Shown here: piece by piece, positions 34,305-44,926 of the stretch | Numbering within the stretch: position 1 is the stretch's first letter | Layout: each line of letters starts with the position of its first letter | Source of the DNA: Triglochin maritima | Lineage: Eukaryota; Streptophyta; Magnoliopsida; Alismatales; Juncaginaceae | Assembly: GCA_963682175.1 (NCBI GenBank) | Contig: OY821791.1 | Coordinates: 32,734,326 to 32,798,325, forward strand | Length of the DNA: 64,000 bases | Direction: 5' to 3' | Made by a program: the position numbers and the translations under genes | The notes under the pieces: model-generated | What the model saw: the letters and a program-made list of their open reading frames with translations, nothing else | Databases searched by the model: none | Told to the model about the DNA's origin: nothing

Positions 34305-34347
<43 letters not shown>

Positions 34348-34762
34348 TGTTAGTTTCTCATGATCACACACGTTCTCGTTATCTCTCTCCCTCAACGAAA
34401 AATCCGCCTGCCGATTTTGTCTCCACACAAATTTCAGACATTCTGCGACGGCCTTTCTTACGAGATCTTGATATGTTTTCAAGATTCGTTACTCCGGTGT
34501 GCGCCCGATCGACGAATGATCGTTATATCCTGGGAGGAAACCGCCAAACCCATCGCACCGGTACGTTGAGACGATATTTTCTCTGAGACAAGTCGAAATA
34601 CGACGACTCGGTTGTTGAGGTATTTTCTAACATTTATTTCTTGTTTGTTTTGTTATTCTAAACATGAAATTATTCGTTGGTTTGATTTGGATCTTGTTGT
34701 ATTATTTATTCGACATATATAACCTACTGTATTACATGACCATATTTGTAACTGTATCAACA
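33954..34762 (+). repeat. 3' LTR of copia element C (full length)
   Basis: 809 bp, TGTTGGACTATTAAG to GTATCAACA. It includes a GC-rich stretch at about 34155-34200 (CACGCGCACGTACGCGCCCG), the (TA)n tract at about 34311-34345, and the region shared with the truncated 5' LTR. The two LTRs differ by many substitutions, so the insertion is old. Confidence 0.85.
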
Positions 34763-35067
34763 GGAAGCTCGAAAGTATAGTAGTGATGTGGCCATCCTTT
34801 GCATGCCCATTTTGAACTTTGTAAATTGATTATGATGTCATCTACTTGGATAGTGAACCTTGTTGCATATTGGATATGTAATTTTAGTCATACCAGCAGC
34901 TCTTGATGTCATATATTTAACATTGCTCAATTACAGACAGGTGCCTCTGGGTCTAATTTTTGGTTGAGGCTCTTGTCCTCCAAAAATCGTATTTGTTTTC
35001 TTCTGAATTCCTGCTTTTTTTCTCTTTATGCTTGGTATTTGACTTTGTTCTGTATGTTTCTTCGCAG

Positions 35068-36080
35068 AGATTTATAAGAAATAAAGAGTTCAACCCCAAA
35101 CAATGGATGACTACCTTTCTTTGTCATTCTTTTCTTGGAGATGATGCAACTTCCCATTCAAGTTCAAAGTTGAGTTATAATATGTGTACAAGTTGTTGGA
35201 TTATTGAGTTTAGGCTAGACCCATGAATAGCTCAATTGAAGAAATCCAATGTTGAGATGAAGATGAGAACTATTGCCCCATGTGTCATGTGCTCATATCA
35301 CTTTAGTCCCACATTGGTAAAGCTAACAAGTTGAAGGATGTTGATAAACATACTATTCATTTGTCACTTTGTAGGTGGAAAGAGAGGAGGAGAGAATTCA
35401 TGTAACTTGTACCAACACAAGTTACATGAAGAACAAGGTTGTTGCAGATGTTGTCGAGGCACTTATTGGAGCATACCTCACTACCAAAGGGGAAACTGGA
35501 GCATTGGCTTTCATGCAGTGGCTTGGTCTGGATATCAATATCCGTACTGCTGTATCTAACCAAAGGGTTCTTACATCGAGTGCTGATACTTGTGTAAATG
35601 TGAAAGCTCTTGAGTCTTTGCTGTATTATTCATTTCGTAACCTTTGGCTGTTAGTTGAAGCACTGACATTCCTAGATGTTACCTGATTTTGATTATTCTT
35701 GCTTTGGTTTTCGAAATACCTGACGTTGCTAGTAGTTCCCATTGGATACTGTATGTGCTAAAATATGTTTTTTTGTTTCTGCTATGCAGAGGTTGGAGTT
35801 TCTTGGTGACGCTGTTTTGGATTACCTTATAACAGTGCATATGTACAACATATATCCTGAACTATCTCCTGGGGAGTTAACAGACCTTAGATCTGCATCG
35901 GTAAATAACAAGTGTCATGCGCATGCAGCAGTGAAAGCAGGTCTAAACAAACACATATCAATTGCTATCGAAATTGATATTAATGGTAAGACTATCAGTG
36001 AAACTGGAACGGCAAACAACAAGAAGATGGCAAAGGAATTGGCATCCAAAGCCATATTAGAGACAATGAAGTTTAGTTAA
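35068..36080 (+). pseudogene. DCL2: Dicer-like 2 gene remnant: RNase III region to dsRBD C-terminus
   Basis: The exon at 35068 follows an AG acceptor and encodes RFIRNKEFNPKQWM. From about 35430 another piece encodes MKNKVVADVVEALIGAYL, ALAFMQWLGLDI and LESLLYYSFRNLWLLVEALT. The exon at 35790, after a CAG acceptor, encodes [18 protein letters not shown], the RNase IIIb signature with its acidic residues, then [16 protein letters not shown]. It ends in a shortened dsRBD-like tail ([20 protein letters not shown]) with a stop at 36078-36080. The order and spacing match DCL2 C-termini, but the catalytic second half of RNase IIIb is shortened and an LTR fragment (35192-35395) abuts the second piece. 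Non-functional or severely truncated. Confidence 0.8.
35192..35395 (+). repeat. Isolated 5' piece of an element-C-type LTR
   Basis: TGTTGGATTATTGAGTTTAG.. parallels the first about 200 bp of the LTR at 33954, sharing a CCCATGAA segment, CACTTTAGTCCCACATT/TTTTTAGTCCCACATT, TTGATAAA, and a final GAGAGGAG. The later part of the LTR is absent. It sits between two DCL2 exon pieces, where an intron and acceptor would be expected. Confidence 0.7.
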
Positions 36081-36395
36081 TTGAACTTATTATTATGCTA
36101 AAGGGCTTCGACTTGTAAATGTGATAAGAAAGCAGCAGTAGATGTTATTGTACCCAGAGAGAGATAATGATATGCATAATTACAGTTGTGATTTGTTTGT
36201 TCGAAGGCTCAAAAGAGTTGGGAAGCCAATTTCGGAAGAACTAGTTGAGTGGATATTTAAGAATTGTGTTAACTTATAAGTTTGTGCATGGGATTTATTT
36301 TCACATTCGGTGCTATAAAATCGTAAACAACGACGAAAAATGTTAAAAGCAACATTTCGACTCGAATATTCCCTGACTTGTAGGTTATTAGTTAT
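36081..36395. other. Flank downstream of the DCL2 remnant
   Basis: Probably former 3' UTR and intergenic DNA; nothing else recognisable. Confidence 0.4.
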
Positions 36396-36675
36396 TGAAA
36401 ATAGTAAACCCCTTAAGGAGTGGTTCACCCTTGAAGACAATGGTTACGTAACCTTAAGATTTCGGTTCAAATCTCGTAAACGTACGTTGGTGAAAATAGT
36501 AAACCCCTTAAGGAGTGGTTCACCCTTGAAGACAATGGTTACGTAACCTTAAGATTTCGGTTCAAATCTCGTAAACGTACGTTGGTGAAAATTGTGTTGG
36601 ATTATTACCGGTTTGGATCTGCAATCCAGATGCTACAAATAGGAAATAGGGTGCTGAAGAATTCTGAAAATTAAA
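36396..36675 (+). repeat. tRNA-derived SINE with a tandemly duplicated 95-bp head
   Basis: Two head-to-tail 95-bp units (36396-36490, 36491-36585) are nearly identical. Each has an A-box-like TTAAGGAGTGGT (36413-36424; 36508-36519) and a perfect B-box GGTTCAAATC (36474-36483; 36569-36578), the internal RNA polymerase III promoter. A non-tRNA body follows from 36586 and ends in an A-rich tail near 36665-36675. B-box spacing of about 60 bp is tRNA-like. No functional tRNA fold (no anticodon arm) is evident. Confidence 0.72.
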
Positions 36676-36752
36676 AAAAAACTTTTGCAAATAGCAAAGA
36701 AATTTTTTTATAAAAAAAAAAGCTTGAGAAGGAGGATAGGTATAGGAAAAAA

Positions 36753-36860
36753 GGGAAAATTTTCAAAAAAAATTGAAAAAATATGCACCACAGAAACTTA
36801 ATTAGAAAAATATGGACATTAAAAACAACACTTCTAGTGCTATTTTCATTAAGTAAAACG
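36753..36860 (+). repeat. Left terminal inverted repeat of the MULE
   Basis: Pairs with 44268-44370 after inversion, with matching GGGAAA(A)TTTTCAAAA, AATATGCACC, AAAC(T/A)TAATTAG and A(A/C)GACACxAGTGCTATTTT-like stretches. Confidence 0.82.
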
Positions 36861-38015
36861 TCATCACATATGTCGTTTTTATCAAATTCGTCTAGAACAT
36901 TTGTTTTGGATAGGCTCCTAACAGGATAGGAAACGACATCTCGGATGTCGTTTTCAACCTAAGTAAAAACGGCATCTGAGATGTCATTTTTACCTAGGGC
37001 TAAAATAGGACTAGTCAACTACCTTTCCTTCATCCACACCCAAATTATTCCCCAGTCCACATTACTCCCTCCCTACGGCGACTGACACTGTTGAGGTTGG
37101 GTTTTCATTTTGTTTTTTGGTTTTTTGATTTTAACATGAAATACAATGCATGTATAGTTAATGTATTGATGTTATTTTCCTGTATGAAATGTAGATTTTG
37201 TCCACTCGAAGTAATGAGCTTCGGTACCAGATTGGTTATGGGTTTTTTGATGGAATTGTTACGTTCGTAGATGAGGTGCCAGAATATGAAGTTGGTTACA
37301 GACGGATGCTTAATGTTAATACTGAAATACGATATGATGATTTTTGTGAAACAATTGCCGAGTTAGTGGTTTCGAGAAGGGGAGTTTGATCTGAAGTTAA
37401 CTTGTAAATGACCATCGTATGAAAAGTATATAAGTTTTTGATGATCAGAGCACGACTACGATGTTATATTTATTTAACTTCATAAATACGGTTGTATTAT
37501 TTGTTCAGAAATAACTGAAACATTATACTACTATACACCAAAGTCAGTTGACTGAGGATTATCAACCAAGGAAACAAACATATAGTCAAATGAAGCAGGT
37601 CCGTCGTCGGCAGTTCCTCTGTCCTTTTTTGAACCGTATGAGTACACACCAATGGATATTAGTAATTATGAAGCAGACGTAGTTCAGTTACAGTCTCAAG
37701 GAAGATAGGTTGAAGATGGAGAGAGTGATGAGGTAGATGATGATGTGGCAGATGGTCAAATGGATGGTGAGGAGATAGACATTGGTGATGTGGATTCAAA
37801 CCCACTTCCGGAGATGCAAAACATGCTTCATCATATGGTAGACACAGTGAATCAAGAACCTGATAACAACATACATGAAGTCATCATTGGTAATTAATTG
37901 TCATCATTGCCAGTACTACCAGATTTGAGGCACTTGCGAGACATAGAGTCTGACGAGAACTTGATTGAAGATTCAATTATTGGAAATGTCGATGGGCGTA
38001 TTGTTGGGTACTCTG

Positions 38016-39631
38016 TGTAGGATCTAATTGCCCTTAATATTAGTCTAAAGGAGGTGAATAGACTAATTATGTTCTAATAAAAAGTTAAATAATTTTAAAC
38101 TAGAACAATAAAAATAGTGAAGAGAGAAACAAACCACAACACCGGATGTATACAGGTTTGGATCCAACCACCAGATCCTAGTCATTTCTTACAAATTGCT
38201 CTTCCTTGAGCAACTTCACATTCTTCACTAATCTGATCTTCTTTCCGGGCAAAGATCAAGCCTTTACACTTCAAGCTTGCGAACTCCCTCGCCAAGCTTA
38301 GATCACATTCTCACAATCCGAGAAGAGCTCCACTCCGGAAGCTATTACAACACTTGTAGAAGAAAGAGCTAAACTTCTAATCTCAAATTCGTGAATGATT
38401 AGATGAATGCAATTTGAGTGATTCAAGTGAAAGATTGGGCACAAATGAAGTTTGGGATCAAATTTGTGTAGTATGAGTATGAGAACTTTAAAGATGGGAT
38501 TGGTGTGTTCTAAAGATGATCTAAAACTCTATTTATAAGCTTCTAAGATTTTCTAGCTATTTGGGATATATTTGATTGAGTTTTGTGCAAGATACACAGA
38601 GCAGAACTTTAGGATGCAAATCTGTCCGAAGACGGTCAACCGAATCTAGTTAACTGGTCGACCAGTATTAAAGATAAGAACACGATCAAATGAAGAGTAT
38701 ATCGGTCGAACCTAATAGGCTAGAACTTAAGTGAACGGTCGAACCAGACAAAAGGTTCGATCCGTTTAGGAGGTTTTGACCAGAAAATATGAGTACTGGA
38801 AATAACGATTGAACCAAGGAGGCAATCCGTTCGACCGAAAATAACAGTAAAAACTAAGCTCGAATTCAATGTTTATTCGGTCGACCATCATAGGGAAATC
38901 GGTCGACCAATAAACAAAAATCAAGAAATACGTTAGATAATAGAATATATATTCGACCGTTGTAGAATACGACAGGTGCAATGGTCGATACGTGAGAATT
39001 CAGCTGCTAATCGGTCGAACCAAATTGAAACTCCGGTCGACCGGTTTGCATGAAGTAAGGGACATGTGTCACAATATAAAACAATAGAGTGGGTAGGAAT
39101 CAATCAAACTGGGTTATATCAGTGGACACTAAAAATGGTCGAACATGGCAATAGAAACGGTCGACCGTGAGAAACAGGAAATTGAGAAGAATAGAATGGT
39201 CGAACTGAGTAAAGGCTAGTTCGACAGTTTTGGTAATAAGTTCAGGAAATTGTTTGTACCGGTCGAACCAGATGATCTACCGGTCGACCGGTTGAGACAG
39301 AATTCCTGCAAGAGTGGAATTTTCAAAGTATAGTTGGTCCTTAACAAGGTCGGTTTCATGTATAGTTAGGCATGCCGACTTCTATAGGTATGCAATGTTA
39401 ATGGTGATGATTTAAGTGCTTGAGTTACAAATAGACCTAAGTACAAGAATTAAATCTTATACTACTCTTCAATCTTAATTCCTTTCTTGATTCAATACTT
39501 AATTCCTAAAATGTTAGTGAAATATATATATATATATGCATGCTATTAGGAAGTCTTTTTAAACATTGATATAGATTTATTGATAAGTTAGTTAATCATC
39601 AATATAAGATGTATTAGCCAAAATGCCAATA
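38016..39631 (-). mobile_element. Solo SIRE-type LTR (reverse) with CTCTG target duplication
   Basis: The plus-strand left end TGTAGGATCTAATTG is the inverted LTR 3' end (cf. ATCCTACA at 8040). The right end AGCCAAAATGCCAATA is the inverted start (cf. TGTTGGCTTTTTGGCC at 58402). CTCTG flanks it at 38011-38015 and 39632-39636, a perfect 5-bp target duplication. An inverted TATA box is at 38530-38537. It interrupts the MULE transposase, so it is younger than that element. No internal sequence remains, as expected after LTR-LTR recombination. Confidence 0.9.
38630..39300. promoter_or_regulatory. CGGTCGACCG paired-motif block 7 (solo SIRE LTR)
   Basis: Copies include CTGGTCGACCAG, ATCGGTCGAACC, ATTCGGTCGACCATC with AATCGGTCGACC, TCGGTCGAACC with CCGGTCGACCGG, ACGGTCGACCGTG and ACCGGTCGAACC with ACCGGTCGACCGG. 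Most pairs are about 20-24 bp apart. In LTR orientation the block lies upstream of the TATA box. Confidence 0.82.
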
Positions 39632-41333
39632 CTCTGAATACAATAACTTAGAAGATGGATGAAGTTATTAGTTGCATAGAACTTTCTCAACAAAAAAAGA
39701 TTTGTTGCATAAGTTGAAGGAATGACATTTACGAAAAAATGTTCAATTCAAAGTGTTAATGTCTGGGCCAAAAAGATTTACAACTAGTTGTTTGTAAAAA
39801 GAGTGTGAATGGAGGATACATGTCTCTTACAGTCAGAGCAAAGAATATTTTAAAGTGAAGAAGTACAAGTCTGAACACACATGTAGTAACCAGGACCTTT
39901 TGCATGACCACGTGCAATGTGATGTCAGTTTTAATTTCTAACATGATTATTGCCACCATTCAAACAAACATAATCATTACACCTGCAGAATTTCAAACTT
40001 TAGTGAAGACTCATTACTTCATAGATATCAAGTATGATAAAGTTTGGTACGCCCGCAAGAAAGCATTGAAACAAGTATACGGAGGAGGTGAGACATTTTA
40101 TCATAATTTAAGACGTTTTATGTCTAATATTTGCACCAACCCTGACACCATGGTCGAGATTCAGACGAAGAGGATAAATCATAACATTGACCAGTTTCAA
40201 AGAATTTTTTGGTCATTCGCTGCCTCAATTGAAGGTTTTCAGTACTGTAGACCTGTGTTGAGCATTGATGAGACTCATTTGTTTGGGAAGTTTGAGGGGA
40301 CGTTTTTTATTGCTACGGATACAGACATGAATTTTGGTTTGTTTCCTTTGGTTTTTGATGTTGTTGAAAAAGAATCTGGCAGCTCATGACAGTAGTTCTT
40401 AAGTGTTTTGGTCAGTAGAGTATGCACATGAGATGAATTGTGTATTATAAATGATCGATTTCTGGGTCTTACAAATATTGTGAAGACATTTCCCCCCAGA
40501 GCGAGGTCATGTTCACAGGTTTTGTCTGCGGCATATGAGTGCAAATATGTCAAGAAATGCTTGGTGCAGGAATGTGGAATTAAAACATAAAATTTAGCAT
40601 GTCGTGTCGCTTTTGATAGAAAAACATTTGAAAAGCATATGAATGATATCGAGGTTAATTACCCTCATGGGTTCGACTGGATTAAAGAACAATAGAACGT
40701 TTCGTATTGGGCATTAAGTCATGATTTTGGCCGCCGTTTCAGTATAAAAACCACAAACTTGTCAGAAAGCTTCAACAATATGTTAAAGCGTGTACGTAGA
40801 TTACCACTTTGTCCTCTCATAATGATGACTTATTTGCGGCTGAATAAATATTTTGTCAATAGAAGAGATGAATGAGAGAATATGATATTGGCCTATCCTA
40901 AAAAAATTAACGATGAAATCACAAACCAATGGCAGTTGGTTGCACAGTTTTGTGTCACTAGACATAGTCGTAACATCCTAGATGCCTTTGCAACCACTCC
41001 CGTACGTATCATGTTATTTTGACAGAGTCAGGCCCAACATACTCTTACGGGTTCATAGATGCACATCACATTACATGCTCACATGTTGGTCGTATGCAGC
41101 AACCGCCACGCGAACATTCGTACTTCGTGAATCGTCTCGCATACCTAACCACTCAAGCTTACAGGAAGGCATATGCACCGTTTTTCTTTCCAATACTATA
41201 TGAAAGGTTTTGGGCAAAGGAATGACTTATAACATTAATAACATCTTCTATCGTAAGACGAAGTGGATGACCGAAAACAAAAAGAATAAAAAATAACATG
41301 GACGAACAAAGTGGTCGAGTAATACGATGTGGG

Positions 41334-42597
41334 CGTTGTCGTAAGTTAGGTCACAACAGGAAAACATGTAAAAAGACTATTTAGTATGTTCATTTCATGT
41401 TGTCTATTGTAGGCCAAAATTTCCTTGTACCCCATGTAGGGGAAACAATATTTTGTGGTAATCAACGCTACTAGAACGAGTTTGATTTTATAAAGGTGCC
41501 TACCTTAAAAACACATGAATATTAAACCATTTTACTTGTGTTGAAATCTAAAACGACCAAAGCAATTGCTTGGATTTCTGTCTTCTGGTAAAATGGCACA
41601 TATAGTGTGGTTTTTAGTTGAATAAAAACTATGATTAGAAAGAGCAAAGTAAAAGCTTAAGTAAAATTATAAGATTTCTACTTCTTACAAAGTATCAATC
41701 TCTAGCAGCTGGATGCCTATAATTCAGTAAGTCAGCATCTTCAACTCTTCTTGTCAGCCTTTGAACCATAATCTCCCAATATCACTCCATGTAAATACGT
41801 CTACAAGTAGCTAAATCTTCTGGCAGTGAAGGTGCCTTGACCTACACAAACTTTCGCCGACGTGACCATGCTTAAATGTATAATTGTTGCTATTGCAACC
41901 AGTCTAATCTAGGCTTCCCTTGAGCCTTTTTCATCTTGTAAATCTCCATTAATTTTGTAATATGGTGTTGTTGTAAGTTAGGTCACAACAAGAAAACATG
42001 TAAAGAGATTATTTAGTATGTTAATTTCGTGTTGTTTATTGTAGGCCAAATTCCCTTGTGCTTCATGTAGGGGAAACAATATTTTGTGGTAATCAGTGCT
42101 ACTATAACGAGTTTGATTTTATAAAGGTGCCTACCTTAAAAACACATGAATCTTAAAACATTTTACTTGTGTTGAAAACTAAAACGACCAAAGCAATTGC
42201 CTGAATTTCTGTCTTCTGGTAAAACGACACCTACAGTGTCGTTTTTACTAGAATAAAAAATATGATTAGAAATAGCAAATTAAAAGCTTAGGTAAAATTA
42301 TAAGATTCCCACGTCTTACCAAGTATCAATCTCTAGCAGCTGGATGCCTATAATTCGGTAATTCTGCATCTTCAACTCTTCTCGTCAGTCATTGAACAGT
42401 AATCTCCCAATACCACTCCATGTAAATACGTCTACAAGTAGCTAAATCTTATGCCTGTGAAGGTACCTCGATCTGCACAAACACTCGCTGACGTGACCAT
42501 GCTTAAATGTATAATTGTTGCTATTGCAACCTATTTACTCTAGTCTTCCCCTGAGTCTTCTTCATATTGCAAATCTCCATTAATCTGGAATATGGTG
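41334..42597 (-). repeat. 632-bp tandem duplication covering the PMD gene 3' part and the transposase end
   Basis: GTAAGTTAGGTCACAACA occurs at 41341 and 41973, exactly 632 bp apart. The whole of 41334-41965 parallels 41966-42597 with scattered differences. Each copy contains the transposase zinc-knuckle end on the plus strand and a fragment of the PMD C-terminus on the minus strand. So one copy of each gene end is surplus. Confidence 0.85.
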
Positions 42598-43471
42598 TCC
42601 GGAACGTGCATAGTAGCAACTCAGAAACAAACATCTACGTTCTACTCATCCAGACGTCATGTCCTTGACTGCAATTAGTAGGTAACGCCATCAGATCTAC
42701 TTCTTTGTATGAGGTTCAAGAAACTTGATTTTCTTCTTGAACGTGCAACTCATTTCTATAAATTTCAATCTGAGCCGTCTTTACATTGTTGACCAACAAC
42801 CTAGGAGTCTGCCAACCTGAACCTTAAGGACACGATGTAAGTTGCACACTGGGAATTCTAGATGGTCGTCCGACATGAAGATGTTTCCAATACCATATTT
42901 GTAACAATGTAAGGAAGCCAGCTAATTGTTTCCCTCTTTTAAGACATGCTTGATCCATATAGTGGTACATAACAACTAATGATGCAGCTCCCCAACTGTA
43001 GTTTCAACATTCAAATATATTCTCTAACAACAGAAAATATCTAAGGTGAACTTTGTTTCCACTCTTATCGCCTACTATCCCGGATCCTAACTGAAACAAA
43101 ATGTAAGCTCTCGTGAGCTGCATAACATGCTCATCTGTTGCATTTGCCTCCACAACTTGATAATTTCGCCGCAACCACTGCAATGACACGTATCCACCTT
43201 TCACTGCACTTGTCGCTTCTTCTTCTTCAGCACCCAACAAATTCATGCAAACCTCAATCCAATCATGATCTAAGGTTGCACACACCGTCAAACTGTTAAC
43301 ACGAAGACCACTAAGCATAGCTACGTCTTGTGATGTAATGATCATCTCCCCATCTCTAAAATGAAATGTGTGTCTCAGGTCTCCACAACAGCACTGATCA
43401 GATTCCAATCCAGTTGTAGTCGTTGCAATCGAGACACGATACCAAATCCCGTAATCACTAACATATCTCAC
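42370..43471 (-). pseudogene. Plant mobile domain (PMD, MAIN-like) gene carried by the MULE
   Basis: The long ORF 43471-43004 encodes YGIWYRVS, HTFHFRDGEMIITSQDVAML, SGLRVNSLTV and a WL motif before YILFQLGS, matching the PMD fold (TFHLP.GE.TITL.DV..L.GL.V.G...). After a stop and small frameshift (about 43003) the frame continues with GAASLVVMYHYMDQACLKRG, LTLLQIWYW, then NNVKTA, RNELHVQEENQVSW, PTNCSQGQDVWMSR and VPD..QFG. These are the domain's C-terminal motifs. The track start at 43471 is a GTG, so the real N-terminus is unclear. MAIN/MAIL proteins are nuclear factors in transposon silencing and meristem maintenance; the transposon-borne versions have no established role. Confidence 0.75.
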
Positions 43472-43799
43472 ACCCTTTCATCTTGCACATTCCACGTGTT
43501 GAACTGAATGACGTGTTTGACGCATTTAATATCCGTCAAATGCTCATGAAAATAAAAATTAATTACTTAAAGGCTAATTTAAACCAATACCAATACAAAA
43601 AACAATTAAATTGAAAATCAAAATACTTACATTTTCGAGAATCGAATATGATCTATGATGTTTCTGTAGTACTAAGATTGAAGTGTCAAAAAGACCATGA
43701 CAATCGTGTGAAATAGACATTTTGAAAACTATCGAAACATAATTAACAAAAAATTGATTTAGTCTTCGGTTTAAATAAACAAACCAAACAAATTTCATA

Positions 43800-44265
43800 C
43801 GTTATTCCCAATCAATCATATTTCAAAATTTTAAAAGTAGGTATGACCTTTTGGGATAAATTCTACAAAAATCTATTGTGTAATACAGAAATTTCTCATG
43901 GGAACCACTAACAATCATCATTAATTAACAAATATTAGCTAACGTAAAGGAAATGCAATTGCAAGTTGAATGCATAAAAATATCATTTCGGTCAACCAAA
44001 TACCAATCAATCTAAACCAATCTAAACAACTCCACACAAATCCAAACTAAACCAATCCACGGAAATCCAAACCAATAAAATCCACACAAATCCAAACCAA
44101 ACCATACAAATCCAAACCATTCAAATCCACACAAATACAAACTAGTCAATTAAAACCTTAAAAAAATCTAAAATACCTGAAATCGTGGAAGAGAGGGAGA
44201 AATAATCTGAAAATCTTTTTTGGAAGAAGTGGAGAAAAAAAGACGGTTGTTTTATCTTCTAATTT
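43800..44265. repeat. Low-complexity AAATCCAAACCAA-rich stretch
   Basis: Between about 44005 and 44155 short units of CACACAAATCCAAACCAA type are repeated irregularly. This is probably the upstream region of the PMD gene; no ORF is supported. Confidence 0.6.
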
Positions 44266-44267
44266 AA

Positions 44268-44370
44268 AATGATACTACTGGTGTCGTTTTTACTGGTGCA
44301 CAATTTACTAATTATGTTTCTACGGTGCATATTTTTCAAAAAATAAAAATTGTTATTTTGAAAATTTCCC
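44268..44370 (-). repeat. Right terminal inverted repeat of the MULE
   Basis: Inverted counterpart of 36753-36860, ending AAAATTTCCC at 44370. Confidence 0.82.
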
Positions 44371-44451
44371 AAAAAAATCCAAAATAAGAAGGTTAAAAGA
44401 TGAAAGAAATATTTTTATTAAAGTGAAAGTTTTTTTTTGTGAATTAATTGA

Positions 44452-44926
44452 GGGAACTACTAAACGTCGCCCCAAAACTACTTAAATCGTCCCTTGAAAT
44501 TACCAAATTGCCCTTAACAATATATTTAATACCCATATCGTCCCGTGTCTATAAATAAGGCCTATGGTATTGTATATTCATAATTTATCAGTAAAAACAC
44601 CACGAAAATGTCTGGCGAGGGTGATGCATCCGGTGAGGTAAGCCTGGCGCGGGGGGCGTCTCCCTCGGACGCCCACCACTTTTTTTAATTTTTTTTTTTT
44701 AAAACAAATAAATAACGTAATGTTACCGTATACGGGTATACCGGGGGAACTGCTGGCTGCTTGCCTGGCCTCCGAGACATTCGTAATCTTCTGTAGTAGG
44801 TATAGGAAGTGAAAGTTTTGAGAAAAGAGTGAAATTGTGAGATATATAAGTAAAATTAGGAAGAAGGGCAATTTGGTAATTTCAAGAGGCGATTTAAGTA
44901 ATTTTGGGACGATGTTTAGCAATTCA
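44452..44926. mobile_element. Mutator-type MITE (475 bp) with long TIRs and a small exon-like segment
   Basis: TIRs of about 60 bp: left ACTAAACGTCGCCCCAAAAC.., then TTAAATCGTCCCTTGAAATT and ACCAAATTGCCC. The inverted right end has CTAAACATCGTCCCAAAATT.., TTAAATCGCCTCTTGAAATT, ACCAAATTGCCC. It is flanked by ATTAATTGA (44443-44451) and GTTAATTGA (44927-44935), a 9-bp duplication with one mismatch, as for Mutator elements. Inside, a TATA box (44550-44557) precedes ATG at 44608, MSGEGDASGE, and a GTAAGC donor-like site at 44638. Confidence 0.82.

Larger units (their letters stand above)
37198..41390 (+). pseudogene. MULE transposase, decayed and interrupted by a solo LTR
   Basis: The N-terminal part is at 37198-37389 (LRYQIGYGFFDG). 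An Asp/Glu-rich linker runs about 37700-38010. The MuDR-type DNA-binding region, after the LTR, is at about 39690-39900 (FKVLMSGPKRF, CEWRIHVS, YFKVKKYKSEHTC). The middle and catalytic region is at 39904-40389 (TLVKTHYFIDIKYDKVW, then CRPVLSIDETHLFGKFEGT with the first catalytic Asp, and FPLVFDVVEKES). It continues frameshifted with LRHMSANMSRNAW, LSESFNNMLKRVRRLP near 40755-40810 and a SWIM-like CSHVGRMQQPPR near 41080. The protein ends in a zinc knuckle CGRCRKLGHNRKTC near 41326-41370 and a stop. Several stops and shifts make it inactive. Confidence 0.82.
36753..44370 (+). mobile_element. Mutator-like element (MULE) with transposase and opposed PMD gene
   Basis: Terminal inverted repeats of about 100 bp: GGGAAAATTTTCAAAA at the left, with GAAAAAATATGCACCACAG and AAACTTAATTAG. 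The right end inverted reads GGGAAATTTTCAAAAT, GAAAAATATGCACCGTAG, AAACATAATTAG. Inside are a plus-strand MULE transposase (37198-41390) and a minus-strand plant-mobile-domain gene (about 42370-43471), convergent, plus a later solo SIRE LTR (38016-39631). Flanks are A-rich so the expected 9-bp duplication cannot be read. PMD domains are known to occur in plant transposons as well as in host MAIN/MAIL proteins. Both genes are decayed. Confidence 0.85.

Noticed and set aside
36396..36585. tRNA genes
   Set aside because: A and B boxes are present, but no anticodon or acceptor stem could be matched. The structure fits a tRNA-derived SINE.
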